Below are positions 34,423 to 45,789 of a stretch of DNA of 64,000 nucleotides, piece by piece; the stretch's first letter is position 1; the number at the start of each line of letters is the position of its first letter. The DNA comes from Chionomys nivalis (Eukaryota > Chordata > Mammalia > Rodentia > Cricetidae): NCBI RefSeq assembly GCF_950005125.1, contig NC_080106.1:20416001-20480000 (forward strand), in the 5' to 3' direction. The notes beneath the pieces are model-generated. The model was not told the origin of the DNA and did not search any database. It was given only the letters and a program-made list of their open reading frames with translations. A program made the translations under genes and the position numbers.

Positions 34423-35695
34423 TAAGTATCTTCAAATAGAAGGTTTCATTGAATACATGTAGCCACAACTTGGAACTCTAGGAAAATTAACCTTAACAGT
34501 TCCCTGCTCCGGAGTTTGACACATAGGACAGAACTGTTACTAAAAAGGACAGGATAGTGCCTCCCAAGCAAATATTTGAGGCAACCGGCCATGGTGTCTG
34601 CACCTTGAGACAAGGTGTTCTAGAGGCAGTGGTTAATGGAGTAGCCTAAAGCGAAGCAGACAAATGTAACCTGAGCATAACTCTAAATGGTGGACATTTC
34701 AGGACCAGCAGAATGCAAGTTCTAAGTGTCTTCCTTTCTGCCATCCACAGGTCCAGGTCTACTACCTTCCTGAGAATAATCACTTTATTAACAACACTTG
34801 CAGAAACGACTGGAAGGCAAATCAAAGCAACTTAGAATCAGACATTTCACACACACAGGAAAGGAAGCCTTTCCTTACGTATGTCCTTAAGCACTGGCTT
34901 GGTGGGGAATAAAAACCCCTAACGATTCTAAGCTAACTAGAAAAAGTTAAGTCTTTCACAATTGCCCCAACAACTGGTCCTTTTCTTTACCTCCCACAAT
35001 GCAATGAACTGAATGTACACAAGCTCTAGCCATTGGCTCTACATACAGCTAGCTCATCAGCCACCTCCATCACTGGACTTGTCAACATTCTAGAAAGCAT
35101 GTACACCTGGAATGTAACTGTTGTTGATACAACACAGACCGCACGAGAAGTACCAAACACTGGGGCAAACAGTGCAGAGGTGTGGGTGAGATCAAGTTAC
35201 TAAAAAGTTGAGCATTCAAATTCGACCCAAGACAATTCAGGCCGGTTGGGTATCACAGCCCCAAAATGTTGTGCATACTGAGATCCTGAATAACAGCCGA
35301 GAGGACTGTAAGATCTGCAGAATTTCAATGAAGACTGGTTCAGGCAAGATTCACAAAGGTACTCTTTTGGTGCAAATAGCATACACAATCTTAGTGTCTC
35401 TGTGACCTAGAATCACACTAATCAAAATGAACCCATGATCCAAAAGTTCTGGTTACAGCATATAAACAGGTATTTTGTTCAGGGCTACTAGGTGCTAAGA
35501 ATAATACTTAACATTAACTAGCAGCATGACTGGAGGGTCTCAAGACCATGCTCACTCCCATTTATAAAAATGGACATCCTTCTCAGTTAAGGTGGCCAAA
35601 TAATTGCTCTGATTTGCTTCAAATGGGCAGATGTTCAAGACAGGTTGACCAGTCTTCAAGTCCTGCAACAACGAGCCACTGCCAGCATTCCACAG
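33790..35695 (-). CDS. RFWD3: RFWD3 exon 13: C-terminus (stop at 35552-35554) and 3' UTR
   Basis: The coding part is 35552-35695 (144 bases, residues 711-757). It encodes the last WD40 strand region, starting LWNAGSGSLL and ending in HFYKWE then TGA, matching the conserved RFWD3 C-terminus. The acceptor is TTAAG|CTGTGG and joins exon 12 in phase 0. The 3' UTR runs down to an AATAAA hexamer read on the minus strand (33811-33806), giving an end near 33.79 kb and about 1.76 kb of UTR. A second AATAAA at 34789-34784 could give a shorter form. The UTR contains a run of 30 A on the plus strand (34389-34418), a U tract in the transcript. I see no clear SINE in the UTR. Confidence 0.9.
33806..33811 (-). 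terminator. RFWD3: RFWD3 distal poly(A) signal
   Basis: AATAAA on the minus strand downstream of the RFWD3 stop. It is the last canonical hexamer before the region breaks into repeat DNA (the minisatellite at 33271-33543), so I take it as the main 3' end. A nearer copy lies at 34784-34789. Use of either is inferred. Confidence 0.55.
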
Positions 35696-35929
35696 CTTAA
35701 GAAGTAAGCAGAAATAGAAGTCAGCAGTTAGTCAGCCCAGGTGAGAACTGTCTCTAACCTTAACACTGTTCAAAACTAGCACACCTTAAGTTGGTTTGAA
35801 AAGCAAGTCAAGGACTCATTTCTTTCATCTATGTGCCAGAAGTCTTTTAAATATTGTCTCCTCTAGAGACAGAAGAGTCAATTGAGAAAAGCCCACTATC
35901 TCTATCTTCATAGAACTTATATTAAAAAA

Positions 35930-36085
35930 TATATTTATTTTAATTATGTGTGTCTATGTGGGATGCTTGTGGAAGAAGGTAGATCTCCTGGAGCTGGAAT
36001 TACAACTGTCTGTGAGCCTTCCAATCTAGGTGTTGGGAACCAAACTTGAATCCTCCTTAACTGCTGAGCAATTTCTCCAGCCATG
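35930..36085 (-). mobile_element. B3 SINE in RFWD3 intron 12
   Basis: Diverged minus-strand B3. A degraded B1 follows at 36330-36440. Confidence 0.8.
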
Positions 36086-36859
36086 GAACATACATTCTAG
36101 CAAGTGTTTTCTTTTCTAGAACATTTATTACAAGAAACTTGTAAAGTATCTAGGATAGTGCCGGTGAGATTCTCAGCAAGAAAAGACACTTACCATGCAA
36201 GCCTAATGAGTTCGATGTCTAGAACCCAGGTAAAGGTGGAAGGAAAACCAAGTCTACAAAGTTATTCTCTGACCTGCACCTGTGCACTGTAGCACATACT
36301 CATCACCCCTAACATCATACACTGAAGTTTTTAAAACTTGCGGTATGCCAGACATGCCTTGAACTCCAGCATTCTGAAGGTAGAGACAAGCTTGAGGCCA
36401 GCAAGATCTACATAGTGAGTATACAATGGCTCAAAAAATATATTGAAATAACAAAATGGGTCTAATAAACTACCACCAGACTTTCCCTTTCTCGAGACAG
36501 GGTCTGTGCAGCTCTAGCTGACCTGAAATTCACACTTGACCTGTTACTAAATAAGTCAACTTCCTATTAACTTCAACGTTTTAGCAATCCTGTTTTCTTC
36601 CCTTTACTTGTGCTATTACTTCACATTGTTTAATACCTGGTGTAATCATTACACACCAGCGACAGTTTTGAGCGTATATGTGCATATATTTATATGTGCC
36701 CCCACACGTGCATCTGGAAACCACAGGTGTTTTCTGGTATTGCTCTCTGCCTCATTACCTTTAGACTTGTGTAGTGGTAAGGAGAGTGTCTTACCACTGC
36801 GCTAGGTCTAGGCCTCACACCCCAAACTATTTTTAAATATAAAATAAAAATAGGCTCAC

Positions 36860-37071
36860 CAGGACAGACTTTGATGCTTCATCCCCAGTACATACTAGGA
36901 CATTACCATCATTCTCTGGGCTTTGGAAGATGGCATTTTTGGTCAATAGTTTGCAAGTGGGTCCCCCAAGGAATGTTTGCACAGGAAGACAGGAACAGAC
37001 AGGCTCTCCAGCATCATCTAGTTTGTAAGACATCTCCAACAGCACAGTTCGCATGGTGTTATGGCTTTTAT
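36860..37071 (-). CDS. RFWD3: RFWD3 exon 12
   Basis: 212 bases, acceptor CTCATAG|ATAAAAGC and donor GTCCTG|GTGAGC; enters after one base of a codon and leaves in phase 0. It encodes part of the C-terminal WD40 domain, including the well-conserved block GGPTCKLLTKNAIFQSPEND. In the human protein the C-terminal WD40 region binds RPA and recruits the ligase to stalled forks and crosslinks. Confidence 0.95.
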
Positions 37072-37303
37072 CTATGAGACAGAGAAATAGGTGTTACCTC
37101 ATGGAGATGATACAAAAGAAATTAACTAGGTACTGGAACCTCACTTACAACTAAGCTGTGTAAAAAAAACTCTGTACCCACTGACTGAACATACGTACCA
37201 CAGATGGCTCCGCCTCTTCACAAGAGCCCTACAAAGCATGGCTCTTTTCCTTGGAGCTTTAAGTAGTAAACTTCCTTTTGTTATTTAATGAGTTTTGCTG
37301 TGC

Positions 37304-37310
<7 letters not shown>

Positions 37311-37334
<24 letters not shown>

Positions 37335-37372
37335 GGTTTTTCGAGATAGGGTTTCTCTGTGGCTTTGGAGCT
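37311..37372 (-). mobile_element. 5'-truncated B1 with target duplication
   Basis: Only the 3' end of B1 (cgagatagggtttctctgtg in minus view) and a T run, flanked by gctgtgctactttt at 37297-37310 and 37373-37386. In RFWD3 intron 11. Confidence 0.92.
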
Positions 37373-38188
37373 GCTGTGCTACTTTTGTGTCTCACCTGAA
37401 CCTGTCTGCTGATCTGGTTGGGGCTCTCCCAGACAACAGCTGTCTAGGTAGGAATAAATTGGATTCAGACCAAGTAAGAGCCACAACAAAGGTGTCCGCC
37501 AGTATAAACAAATTTCCTGTGAGAGACACCCAGTTACAGGCCAGAATTTAAGATATTTGGTGCTAGTCAAGACAAAGATATGTCTTGTGAAAGGCACACC
37601 ATAACCAACCACTACTAAATATCCAGAATCCCATTAGAGCAGGGCTAGAATTCATAGCCAGAACCATTCTCTTGAGACCTCAAGTCCAAGTTAAAAAGGC
37701 AAACCCTTACCAAAATGACCATCAGCATGGTTCATCAGGAATACAGTTTTTTGTTTGTTTGTTTGTTTGTTTTGTTTTTAAGGCGAGGCAGTGGAGTTCA
37801 GATGCCTAGATACTCCCATAAAACCATGGCTGTCAGTCTTAACTTCGCTGGACCCAAATATGGAACAACTAAAAGCCTGATTGGGCATTAGGCTGTTTCC
37901 ACCTGGATATGACATGAGGGGCAAAGGAAAGAGGTCTGAAGGTAAATGCAATGGACTCCAGAAGCACATGGCAGAAAGTTTTCAAATGCATGTCAGGGAA
38001 GCAGACTCTATGGAGGAAATGGGAGCCATCATCTTCACTGTAGCACCAAGAGCGGCAATACAACAAGCCCGTCAGCCTTAGAGATGTTTACCAAAACTAC
38101 TCAAAGGAATGTCTTCTTTCCTGTACAAATCCACATCCCTGGCCCGCTCCCACCAAAACAGCAGGTCCCTGAGAACTTCAGAACTCAC

Positions 38189-38403
38189 CAGGCCTATAAG
38201 TCACGAGACAGTGTCGGGTGCTGCTCTCTGTCTGGAAGTCTACAAAGCCCCCTGGCTCCAAGGAAAGCACATGAGGCTTATGAGAAAAGTCTGTTTTTAA
38301 CTCCCAGAAGGATGCATTCTCCAAGGTTCCAGCTAGCACCCCACCATAAGGAAATGCAGTCACAGCAGCTCTGGGTAAGTATGACAGGGACACCAAAGGA
38401 CAT
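38189..38403 (-). CDS. RFWD3: RFWD3 exon 11
   Basis: 215 bases, acceptor CCTTCAG|ATGTCC and donor GGCCTG|GTGAGT; phases fit both neighbours. It encodes WD40 sequence from CPLVSLSYLPRAA through GGVLAGTLENASFW to CLVTYRP. Residue 622 (Val) aligns with human Ile639, the position of a Fanconi anaemia (FANCW) missense change as I recall it; the alignment offset of 17 equals the total length difference, so there is no indel after this point. Confidence 0.95.
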
Positions 38404-38550
38404 CTGAAGGCAAAAAAGAAAACTATGACACACACTCCAAATCCAATACTGTGCTCCAGACCTCATGACCAGGAGACCTGGGTCACATTTCGGTCTCAAT
38501 AGAAATCAAACAGAAGGGTGACTATCTTCCTGACCTACCCTTTATTTTAT

Positions 38551-38701
38551 TTTTGGTTTTTTGAGACAGGGTTTTTCTGTAGTTTTGGAGCCTGTCCTGG
38601 AACTAGCTCTTGTAGACCAGGCTGGTCTCGAACTCACAGAGATCCGCCTGCCTCTGCCTCCCAAGTGCTGGGATTATAGGCGGCGCCACCACCGCCCGGC
38701 T
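38551..38701 (-). mobile_element. Young B1, minus
   Basis: Full-length, near consensus, in RFWD3 intron 10, 147 bases from exon 11. Confidence 0.92.
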
Positions 38702-38954
38702 TCCTACACCCTTTAAAAATAATTAGCTATCTTTATAGGAGAAAGAAAAAGGAAATACACATAACATTCTGTATCTACTTTCCACAGTACACATGATACA
38801 CTTAAAAAGGAAAAAAAAATGCACTGTAACAAAAAGACTTAACTCAGAAAAGATGATTTTTCTAGACTTCTCACCATAAACTCGTAATAACTCTTCCACC
38901 TCAACCCGCTAAGCTCTGGAATGGTAGGTATAAGCCGCCAGCACTGGTTAGACT

Positions 38955-39382
38955 TTTTTCTTTTTAAAAGAAAGGGTTTCTTTGTATATCCCTGACTATC
39001 CTGGAACTTTCTCTGGAACATGCTAGCCTCCAACTCAGAGACTGACCTGTTTCTGCCTCTTGATGCTAGGTGGGATTAAAGATGTGCCCTGTCCCCCATG
39101 TCTGGCTTTGGTTAGATTTTCTAAATTTCCACCTGTAAGGTTATGAACAATACTATATGCTAAAAATCCTTTCACAGATACCAACCTGCAGGCTGTGTTT
39201 CTATGATTTTAATGTAGAAGTTACCAAAACAAATACTTTATTTTGGTATTTCAAGACAGGGTTTCTCTGTGTAGCTCTGTCTGTCTAAAATTCACTCTGT
39301 AAATCAGGCTGGTCTTCATCTCAGAGATCTTCCTGCCTCCCAAGTGCTGGGATTAAAGGTGTACACACTACCACACCCTACC
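38955..39382 (-). mobile_element. Two old B1 copies, minus
   Basis: At about 38955-39105 and 39243-39382; the second lies close to exon 10. Confidence 0.8.
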
Positions 39383-39524
39383 TCAAATTCTATTGATTCT
39401 GAAGTGGTAAAAGCACCAGAGCTTAGATTGGTAGTCAATTGTTGAGACACTCAGAGGAATGAACTAATACAGTTAACAATCTAAAAAGAATGCTGTGATC
39501 TACATAAAAACAAGTTTTTCCTAC

Positions 39525-39701
39525 CTGGCTTTTTGAGGAACTAACTCCTGTATATAGGCATTTGTGTTCCGTAGGTCATATACCAGAATTGAACCATTGG
39601 CCAGTCCAGCATAGATGTAATTGTTTTCATCAAGACACCAGCAACAGCTCCAAACAGGACGTCCAGTATTATAAGTCTGCACAACAGTATTTGTTTCTAG
39701 G
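39525..39701 (-). CDS. RFWD3: RFWD3 exon 10
   Basis: 177 bases, acceptor CTCCACAG|CCTAGAA and donor GCCAG|GTAGG. It encodes SLETNTVVQTYNTGRPVWSC, then CWCLDENNYIYAGLANGS and ILVYDLRNT, which form blades of the WD40 propeller (VWSCCW and ILVYDLR are typical WD strand ends). Near-identical to mammalian RFWD3. Confidence 0.96.
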
Positions 39702-39897
39702 CTGTGGAGTACAGAGATTTTACCACTATACATTAAGAAAACCATGTATACAATGGTGATGTTTAATAAGACATTTAACAAAGGAATATTTATTGAGAAC
39801 TTATCTGCACCCTAAACTAGCTGGATTTCATTATTTCCTCTGGGAACTGCATACTTCTCAATTCCAAAACACTCCTGCTTTCTAGTCTGCAAACTTA

Positions 39898-40087
39898 TTT
39901 TTTTTTTTAAATATTTACTTATTTATTAAGTATACAATATTCTGTCTGTGTGTATGCCTGCTGGCCAGAAGAGGGCACCAGACCTCATTACAGATGGTTG
40001 TGAGCCACCATGTGGTTGCTGGGAATTGAACTCAGGACCTTTGGAAGAGCAGGCAATGCTCTTAACCTCTGAGCCATCTCTCCAGCC
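39898..40087 (-). mobile_element. B2 SINE, minus
   Basis: Full-length with a duplicate ctgcaaactta at 39887-39897 and 40088-40098. Confidence 0.94.
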
Positions 40088-40252
40088 CTGCAAACTTAAT
40101 TCATGAGTTACAATGAAATGAAAGGGTAAACTGAAGGAATACACAAATGATACATTCCATTCTCTACTGAATTTTCTCTATAGTTAACTGTCACACAAAT
40201 AATCAGTAAGCAATACAAAAAAGTAGAAAATATAAGGAAAACCAAAAATTAG

Positions 40253-40430
40253 GGCTGGAGAGATGGCTCAGAGGTTAAGAACACTGACTGCTCTTCCAGA
40301 GGTCCTGAGTTCAATTCCCAGTAACCACATGGTGGCTCACAGCTATCTGTAATGAGATCTGGTGCCCTCTTCTGGTCAGCAAGCATACATACAGACAGAA
40401 CACCGTATACATAATAAATAAATCAAAAAA
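40253..40430 (+). mobile_element. B2 SINE, plus
   Basis: Near full-length in RFWD3 intron 9. An ID-like minus piece is at about 40520-40590 and a B1 minus fragment at 40600-40680. Confidence 0.92.
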
Positions 40431-40689
40431 AAAACACAAAAACTATAATTCAGCGGCCCAGGAGTAGTCATTAATAACACTATGTAAGAGCACCCCAACA
40501 CACATGCTTCCTGGGGTGGTAGACAATGAACCTAGAGATTAATGCACGGTAGGCAAGCATTCTATCGCTGCGCTGTATCTTCAGTCTGTCCCTGCCCTTA
40601 CTGTTGCTCTGAGATAGGGTCTCACCATGCAGCCCTGGCAGGTCTAGAACTTGCTGAGTTAAGACGTATGCTATCATGTCTGCCCCTTT

Positions 40690-41150
40690 TAATTATTTAT
40701 TTTTTTAAATTATGAAATTATTATTATTATTATTATTTTTTTTTTTTTTGGTTTTTTGAGACAGGGTTTCTCTGTGGTTTTGGAGCCTGTCCTGGAACTA
40801 GCTCTTGTAGACCAGGCTGGTCTTGAACTCATAGAGATCCGCCTGCCTCTGCCTCCCAAGTGCTGGGATTAAAGGCGTGCGCCACCACTGCCCGGCATGA
40901 AATTATTTTTTAATACATATGGGGGTTTTGCCCACATGTAAGTCTGTGCACCCTTGGGGGGGGCAGAAGTAGTTTCAGATCTGGAACTGGAGTTAAGACA
41001 GCTGTAAGCTGCCATGTGGGTGCTGGGAGCTGACCCTGGGACCCCTGGAAGAGCAGTCTGTGTTTGTGGGTGCTGGGAGCTGACCCTGGGACCTCTGGGA
41101 AAGCAGTCTGTGTTTGTAACCACCAAGTCATCTCTCTAGCACACCCTCAC
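40690..41150 (-). mobile_element. B3 (minus) split by young B1 (minus)
   Basis: The B1 is 40733-40896 with a short duplicate atgaaattatt on each side. The host B3 right part also carries the 50-bp duplication listed separately. Confidence 0.86.
41019..41118. repeat. 50-bp direct duplication inside a B3 SINE
   Basis: The segment ggtgctgggagctgaccctg plus the following part ending gcagtctgtgtttgt is present twice with a period of 50 bases, at about 41019 and 41069. It is a local duplication within an old minus-strand B3 element. Confidence 0.85.
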
Positions 41151-41172
41151 CACTTTTACAAGATCTTATTTG

Positions 41173-41530
41173 GAGGCTGGAGAGTTGGCTCAGCAGTTAG
41201 GAGCAGTTGCTGTTCTGTTCAAGAGGACCCTCTGAAGGTCCTGCATTCTGGTGGTGCAGTCATCCATCAGGGCAAAACACCCACACACATGAATAAAAGT
41301 GAGTTAAGTATTTTTTCTAAATGAAATTCTAAAGAATTAGAACAACCCAATCTTTAGTGCAGACCTGAAACACCAGCTATTCAAAAGGTTGAGAATTCCA
41401 GGTGGTGTGGCACACACCTCTAATCCCAGAGGCAGAGGCAGGCAGATCTCTAGGAGTATAAGACCAGCCTATTCTACAGCACGAGTTCCAGAATAGTTAG
41501 GGCTATTATACAGAGAAATCCTGTCTCGAC
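41173..41530 (+). mobile_element. Old B3 and B1
   Basis: B3 at 41173-41310, B1 at 41402-41530. Confidence 0.78.
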
Positions 41531-41824
41531 TCCCACCCCCAAAAGGCGAGGAAGGACAATTCCAAGGTCAAGGCTAGCCTAGGTCATTTACAGTAAAAAA
41601 TAAAAATGACAGACAGTGGTGCCATGACACAATGTTTGTGTAGAATATTCTAGGTCCAAAGCCAACAAAAACTAACTCAGGTCATTAACTTAGTGACTAC
41701 TATGTCACTTTTATTTTTTCTACCGCACTCCTCATCTTAGGCTGACTTTGAGTCCCAATTCTCCTGTCTCCATCTTTCAGGTGCTGGATTAGAGGCTTCT
41801 CCTATCACACCCCACTTGATGCTC

Positions 41825-42140
41825 ACTTTTCTGTTTTAGACAGGTTCTAACTCTGTATTTCAAGTTGTCCTGGAAGGCCGGGCGGTGGTGGCGCACGCCT
41901 TTAATCCCAGCACTTGGGAGGCAGAGGCAGGAGGATCTTTGTGAGTTCGAGGCCAGCCTGGTCTACAAGAGCTAGTTCCAGGACAGGCTCCAAAACCACA
42001 GAGAAACCCTGTCTCGAAAAACCAAACCAAAACAAATCAAGTTGTCCTGGAATTCTCTATGTAGCCCAGGCCTGGCCTCAAACACATAGTAACCATCATG
42101 CCTCTCAGGATCCCAAGTGCTAGGATTACAGGGGTCAATT
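41825..42140. mobile_element. Old B1 (minus) split by young B1 (plus)
   Basis: The young B1 (41875-42036) is flanked by tcaagttgtcctgga at 41860-41874 and 42037-42051, both inside an older B1 in the opposite direction. Two more B1 minus copies follow at 42165-42335 and 42345-42465, the last about 100 bases from exon 9. Confidence 0.92.
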
Positions 42141-42570
42141 ACCACATAGGGTTTATAGACTTTTATTTTATTATTATTATTATTTTTTTCAAAACAAGGT
42201 TTCTCTGTGTAGCTTTGGAGTCTATCCTGGAACTCATTCTGTTGACCAGGCTGGCCTCAAACTAACAGATCCGCCTGCCTCTGTTCCTGTCCTCTGAGTG
42301 CTAGGATTAAAGACATGTGACACCACTGCCTGGCTATTCATTTGTTTATTTTGAGACAGTTTCTCTATATAGTTGTTTATATAGTTCCGGCTATCCCCGA
42401 ACTCATTATGCCTAAAACTCAGAGATCTGTCTGCCTGCCTCTTTGCACTAGGATAAAAGGTATGCACCTGTTGCTTATATACTTTTAAAAGGAGACAATG
42501 CCTCAGATAAATAAGAGAACTAAGACTAATTTGATGCACAGCGGCCCAGGCCAATCTTACGATCACTTAC

Positions 42571-42721
42571 CTGGTCAGTTTAATAGTGTTGTCAAAGGAA
42601 GCGGAGAGCAGAAGGCCTTTGGATCGACTGCTGAAAGCCAATCCACGGATCTGCTTGCTATGCATAGGAATGTACTGACTGCTTTTCATGTTGGCAGTGC
42701 TCAACATCTTAACACCAAAGC
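42571..42721 (-). CDS. RFWD3: RFWD3 exon 9
   Basis: 151 bases, acceptor TTGGTAG|GCTTTGG and donor ACCAG|GTAAGTG. It encodes FGVKMLSTANMKSSQYIP, HSKQIRGLAFSS and LLLSASFDNTIKLT. The H-x-x-x-I-R-G-L-A-F and L-L-S-A-S-x-D-N-T-I-K-L pattern is a classic WD40 repeat, the first clear blade of the propeller (residues about 459-509). Confidence 0.96.
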
Positions 42722-42917
42722 CTACCAAGAAGAGAATTGAAAAAAGGCATATAAAAGTAAATCAAGGCAAAATCTATCTTTTAAAATAATTTTTAAAGTA
42801 ACCTTTTCTTACCTTTCTTAGAATCCAAGTCCCTAGAAAACAGCTAGTCAAACAATGAAAAGGAATTATTCCCTAGATTTATTTACTCCCTCCTTTTGAG
42901 ACAAGAGTTTCTCTGTG

Positions 42918-43508
42918 TACCCTGGCACTTGGGAGGCAGAGACAGGTGGATCTCTTTGAGTTCGAGGTCAGCCTGGTCTGCAGAGTTCCAGGACAGCTAG
43001 GGGTACACATAGAAAAACCCTTGTCTCTGGGGGTGGAAAACATTACTGGAAGTTTGAGGTCAGCCTGGTCTAAATAACAAGACCCAGTCTCAAATAGCCA
43101 AAATACAGTTGTTTAGACAAATATCAAGCATATTTTACCTATAGGAGATGTAAGATATATATGAGCAATAAAGAACAAAGACAAAAGGCTATAGAAACTA
43201 AGATGACAAGTTTTTTTTTTGTTTTGTTTTTCAAGACAGGGTTTCTCTGTAGCTTTGGAGCCTGTCCTGGAACTAGCTCTTGTAGACCAGGCTGGCCTCA
43301 AACTCACGAATATCCACCTGTCTCTGCTTCCCAAGTACTGGAATGAAAGGCATGTGCCACTACTGACAGGCTTGGAACTGAAGTAATAGGTGGTTGTGAG
43401 ACACCTAACATGGGTGCTAAGCTTTGAATTATGGAATTCCAAAAGAGTACGACTTTCCCGCCTGAAAGACAGCAAGTGCTCTTAACCACTGAGTTATCTC
43501 TTCAGCTC
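42918..43508. mobile_element. B1 plus, B1 minus and B2 remnant
   Basis: B1 plus at 42918-43030, B1 minus at 43210-43372, a 5' B2/B3 minus remnant at 43380-43508. Confidence 0.8.
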
Positions 43509-43735
43509 CCCATTAATATATATTAATAAAATGACTACTACAGTCCTCAAATTCTCTTATTTGCAATTCAAAATACTCAATTTTGTTTAAATTTGAATTT
43601 GCCGAACATTCAAATGAATTGGTACAGTAAACGACATACACAGGGAATATTCTATTTGGATGATACTGGTGACCATGTATCTTCTTCCTCACATTGATAT
43701 GACTACTGGTTATTTCTACATTCTTTTTTTTTTTA

Positions 43736-43905
43736 ATTTGTTTTTTTTTTGTTTTTTTGTTTATTGGTGTAAAGGTGTCAGCTCCCAGGGAGCTGAAGCT
43801 ACAGGCAGTTGTGAGCTGCCCTGTGGGTACTAGGAACTGAATCCAGGTCCTCTGGAAGAGCAGCCAGTGCTTTTAACCGCTGACCTATCTCTCCAACTCC
43901 TATTT
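43736..43905 (-). mobile_element. B3 SINE, minus
   Basis: Flanked by tatttctacattctt near 43713-43727 and 43901-43915. Old B1 minus copies lie at 44000-44120 and 44145-44255. Confidence 0.88.
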
Positions 43906-44435
43906 CTACATTCTTGACAAATGATTTTGCAAAATAAAAGCAACAGCCATGAAAGAATTTTTTAAAGGAAAATAGTTATACTACTTGTACTATTTGTAGC
44001 TAAAAAAAGACATCTTCTGTTTGTCTGAAACAGGATCTCACTACATAGACCACAGTGGCCTCAAACTTCCGCCTCAAGCCCCTGGGTTCTAAGACAATTG
44101 GTGTGTGCGTCAGTAGACCCAGCTATGAAAGACATGCTTTTTTGTTTGTTCTGAGACAGGGTCTCTATGTAGTCCTGGCTTTCCTGGAACTTGCTGTGTA
44201 GAACAGGCTGGCCTGGCACTCAGAGATCTATCTGTCTGCGCCTGCCACTGTGAAAGATTATCTTTGAGGCACCCAAAGCACCTGCATTCAGTTAATAGGG
44301 AACTGACAGAGAAAAGTGAGTTGATAGCCTGTTATCAGTGTTTAACCACCACTGAGCCCAAGATTCTTCAAAAAGGGAAGAAAAGCAAGTAGTATCTAGT
44401 AATGAATACAAAAGATGAGTTTCTGAATTCTTTAC

Positions 44436-44661
44436 CTGGCAGGAAAGAAGTCTGAGGAGAAGGCTGTGATACCACTAGGCAGCTCAAAGCATCACAATAT
44501 GCCATAATTCGGCAGTTTCCTGTCTGAGATACTGCGAAGGTCTTTTGGAAGCTGTATTTACGCTGGTTCTGGCGGGAGGGCAAGCATTTCTTGCAAAGTG
44601 CTTGGGAGCCCTTGCGCTGCTGCATTTGATTCTGATGCTGCATAACAAAGGCTTCTAAGTC
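44436..44661 (-). CDS. RFWD3: RFWD3 exon 8
   Basis: 226 bases, acceptor CCTTGTAG|GACTTAG and donor CTGCCAG|GTAAAG; starts in phase 0. It encodes the linker between coiled coil and WD40 domain: a fast-evolving, Gln-, Lys- and Cys-rich part (residues about 384-415), then a conserved part KYSFQKTFAVSQTGNCRIM followed by AYCDALSCLVVSQPSPQ, which is probably the first propeller strands. Confidence 0.94.
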
Positions 44662-44734
44662 CTACAAGGAAAAAGACTTTGTAAATGAAAGCTTTTCTTT
44701 TATTTCCCTCTCAAAAATGTTTTTCTTTTTTAAA

Positions 44735-44905
44735 TTTTTACTTATACACACTGATGTTTAGTCTGCATGTATATCTGTATCAGAGAGTCAGATACCCTGG
44801 AACTGGAGTTACAGACACTTGTGAGCTGCCATGTGTGTGCTAAGAATTTAACCTAGGTTCTCTCTAGCCAGCGTTCTTAACAACTCAGTCATCTCTCCAG
44901 GTTCC
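44735..44905 (-). mobile_element. B3 SINE in RFWD3 intron 7
   Basis: Diverged B3, the only repeat in the short intron between exons 7 and 8. Confidence 0.83.
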
Positions 44906-45206
44906 AAGAATGAATTCTTGATTGGATAAAAGATTTCTTGCCAATCATAAACATGTTACCAAGAATCTCAAAGAACTTCATTTCAATTTCACCAAGTAAC
45001 TGAAATAAAGAATGCAGAGAATTTCCAAATATCAATAGTCCTTAGTGGTTGCTCTATGTCTGAAGTCCTCATAGAATTCACAAGTATGGGCTTAGGGCAA
45101 ATGTCCCATCATTGAGATAAACCTAAGTATTTAGATTCCTCTTAAATTGCCTGTGTCTTTAATTCTGATTCTAAATTTGTTCTTTAATTAGAAAGGACAA
45201 ACTCAC

Positions 45207-45321
45207 CTGGACACGGCTATTGAGTTTGGTGCATTTATCAATGAGGACCTGAAGTTGGAGCCGGCACTGTGCAGATTCTAACTCTGCCTGCTTCCTGAGC
45301 ATTTGTTCATTCAGTAAGTCA
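45207..45321 (-). CDS. RFWD3: RFWD3 exon 7 (coiled coil)
   Basis: 115 bases, acceptor CCCTTCCAG|TGACTT with a good pyrimidine tract, donor GTCCAG|GTGAGT. Encodes DLLNEQMLRKQAELESAQ and CRLQLQVLIDKCTKLNSRVQ, a heptad-patterned coiled coil directly after the RING domain (residues about 346-383), conserved in the family. Confidence 0.95.
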
Positions 45322-45364
45322 CTGGAAGGGAAAAGCCAGGGGCAGCTGAGTATTAGGAAAAAGA

Positions 45365-45789
45365 CTTTGCAGGATAAGAAGGAACCAAATTGAAGCCATT
45401 CTGGATAGAAATTCCATTTTGAATAAGGGGCAAGTAAAGTGTAAGTTCCCATGACCTCCTCAGATCCCCTTGGGTAACTGGACATCACTAACATCCTGGT
45501 TGGCAAGTTGAGACCAGAATGGTGGGCAAATCATTTGGCCATATTAAGTAAACCAACCAATGAGAAGAAGATAAGTGTACCAGAGATATGTTCCTAGGAA
45601 AGTCCCTGATCCCTGAATCCTGATTGGTGAAAATGTAATTGTAATTTGGCACAGATGTTCATAGTTTTCATGCTTAAAAGCTTTGTAACAGTCTGGCCTG
45701 GGGTTCAGCTCCTGCGTTCTGGGCCCTAATCAGTAAGTAGTGGCTGGATTCAATAAATTTTTGTTTTCTGCATTGATTTGGTATTTTCA
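45365..45789 (+). mobile_element. Probable retroviral LTR in RFWD3 intron 6
   Basis: Plus-orientation signals in LTR order: CCAAT boxes near 45554-45577 and an ATTGG near 45625, a TATA-like cttaaaag near 45674, AATAAA at 45752-45757, and an end at ...ttttca (45789). The left edge is uncertain and no target duplication is clear. The layout resembles class I rodent LTRs; the family is not assigned. It is antisense to RFWD3. Confidence 0.5.
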
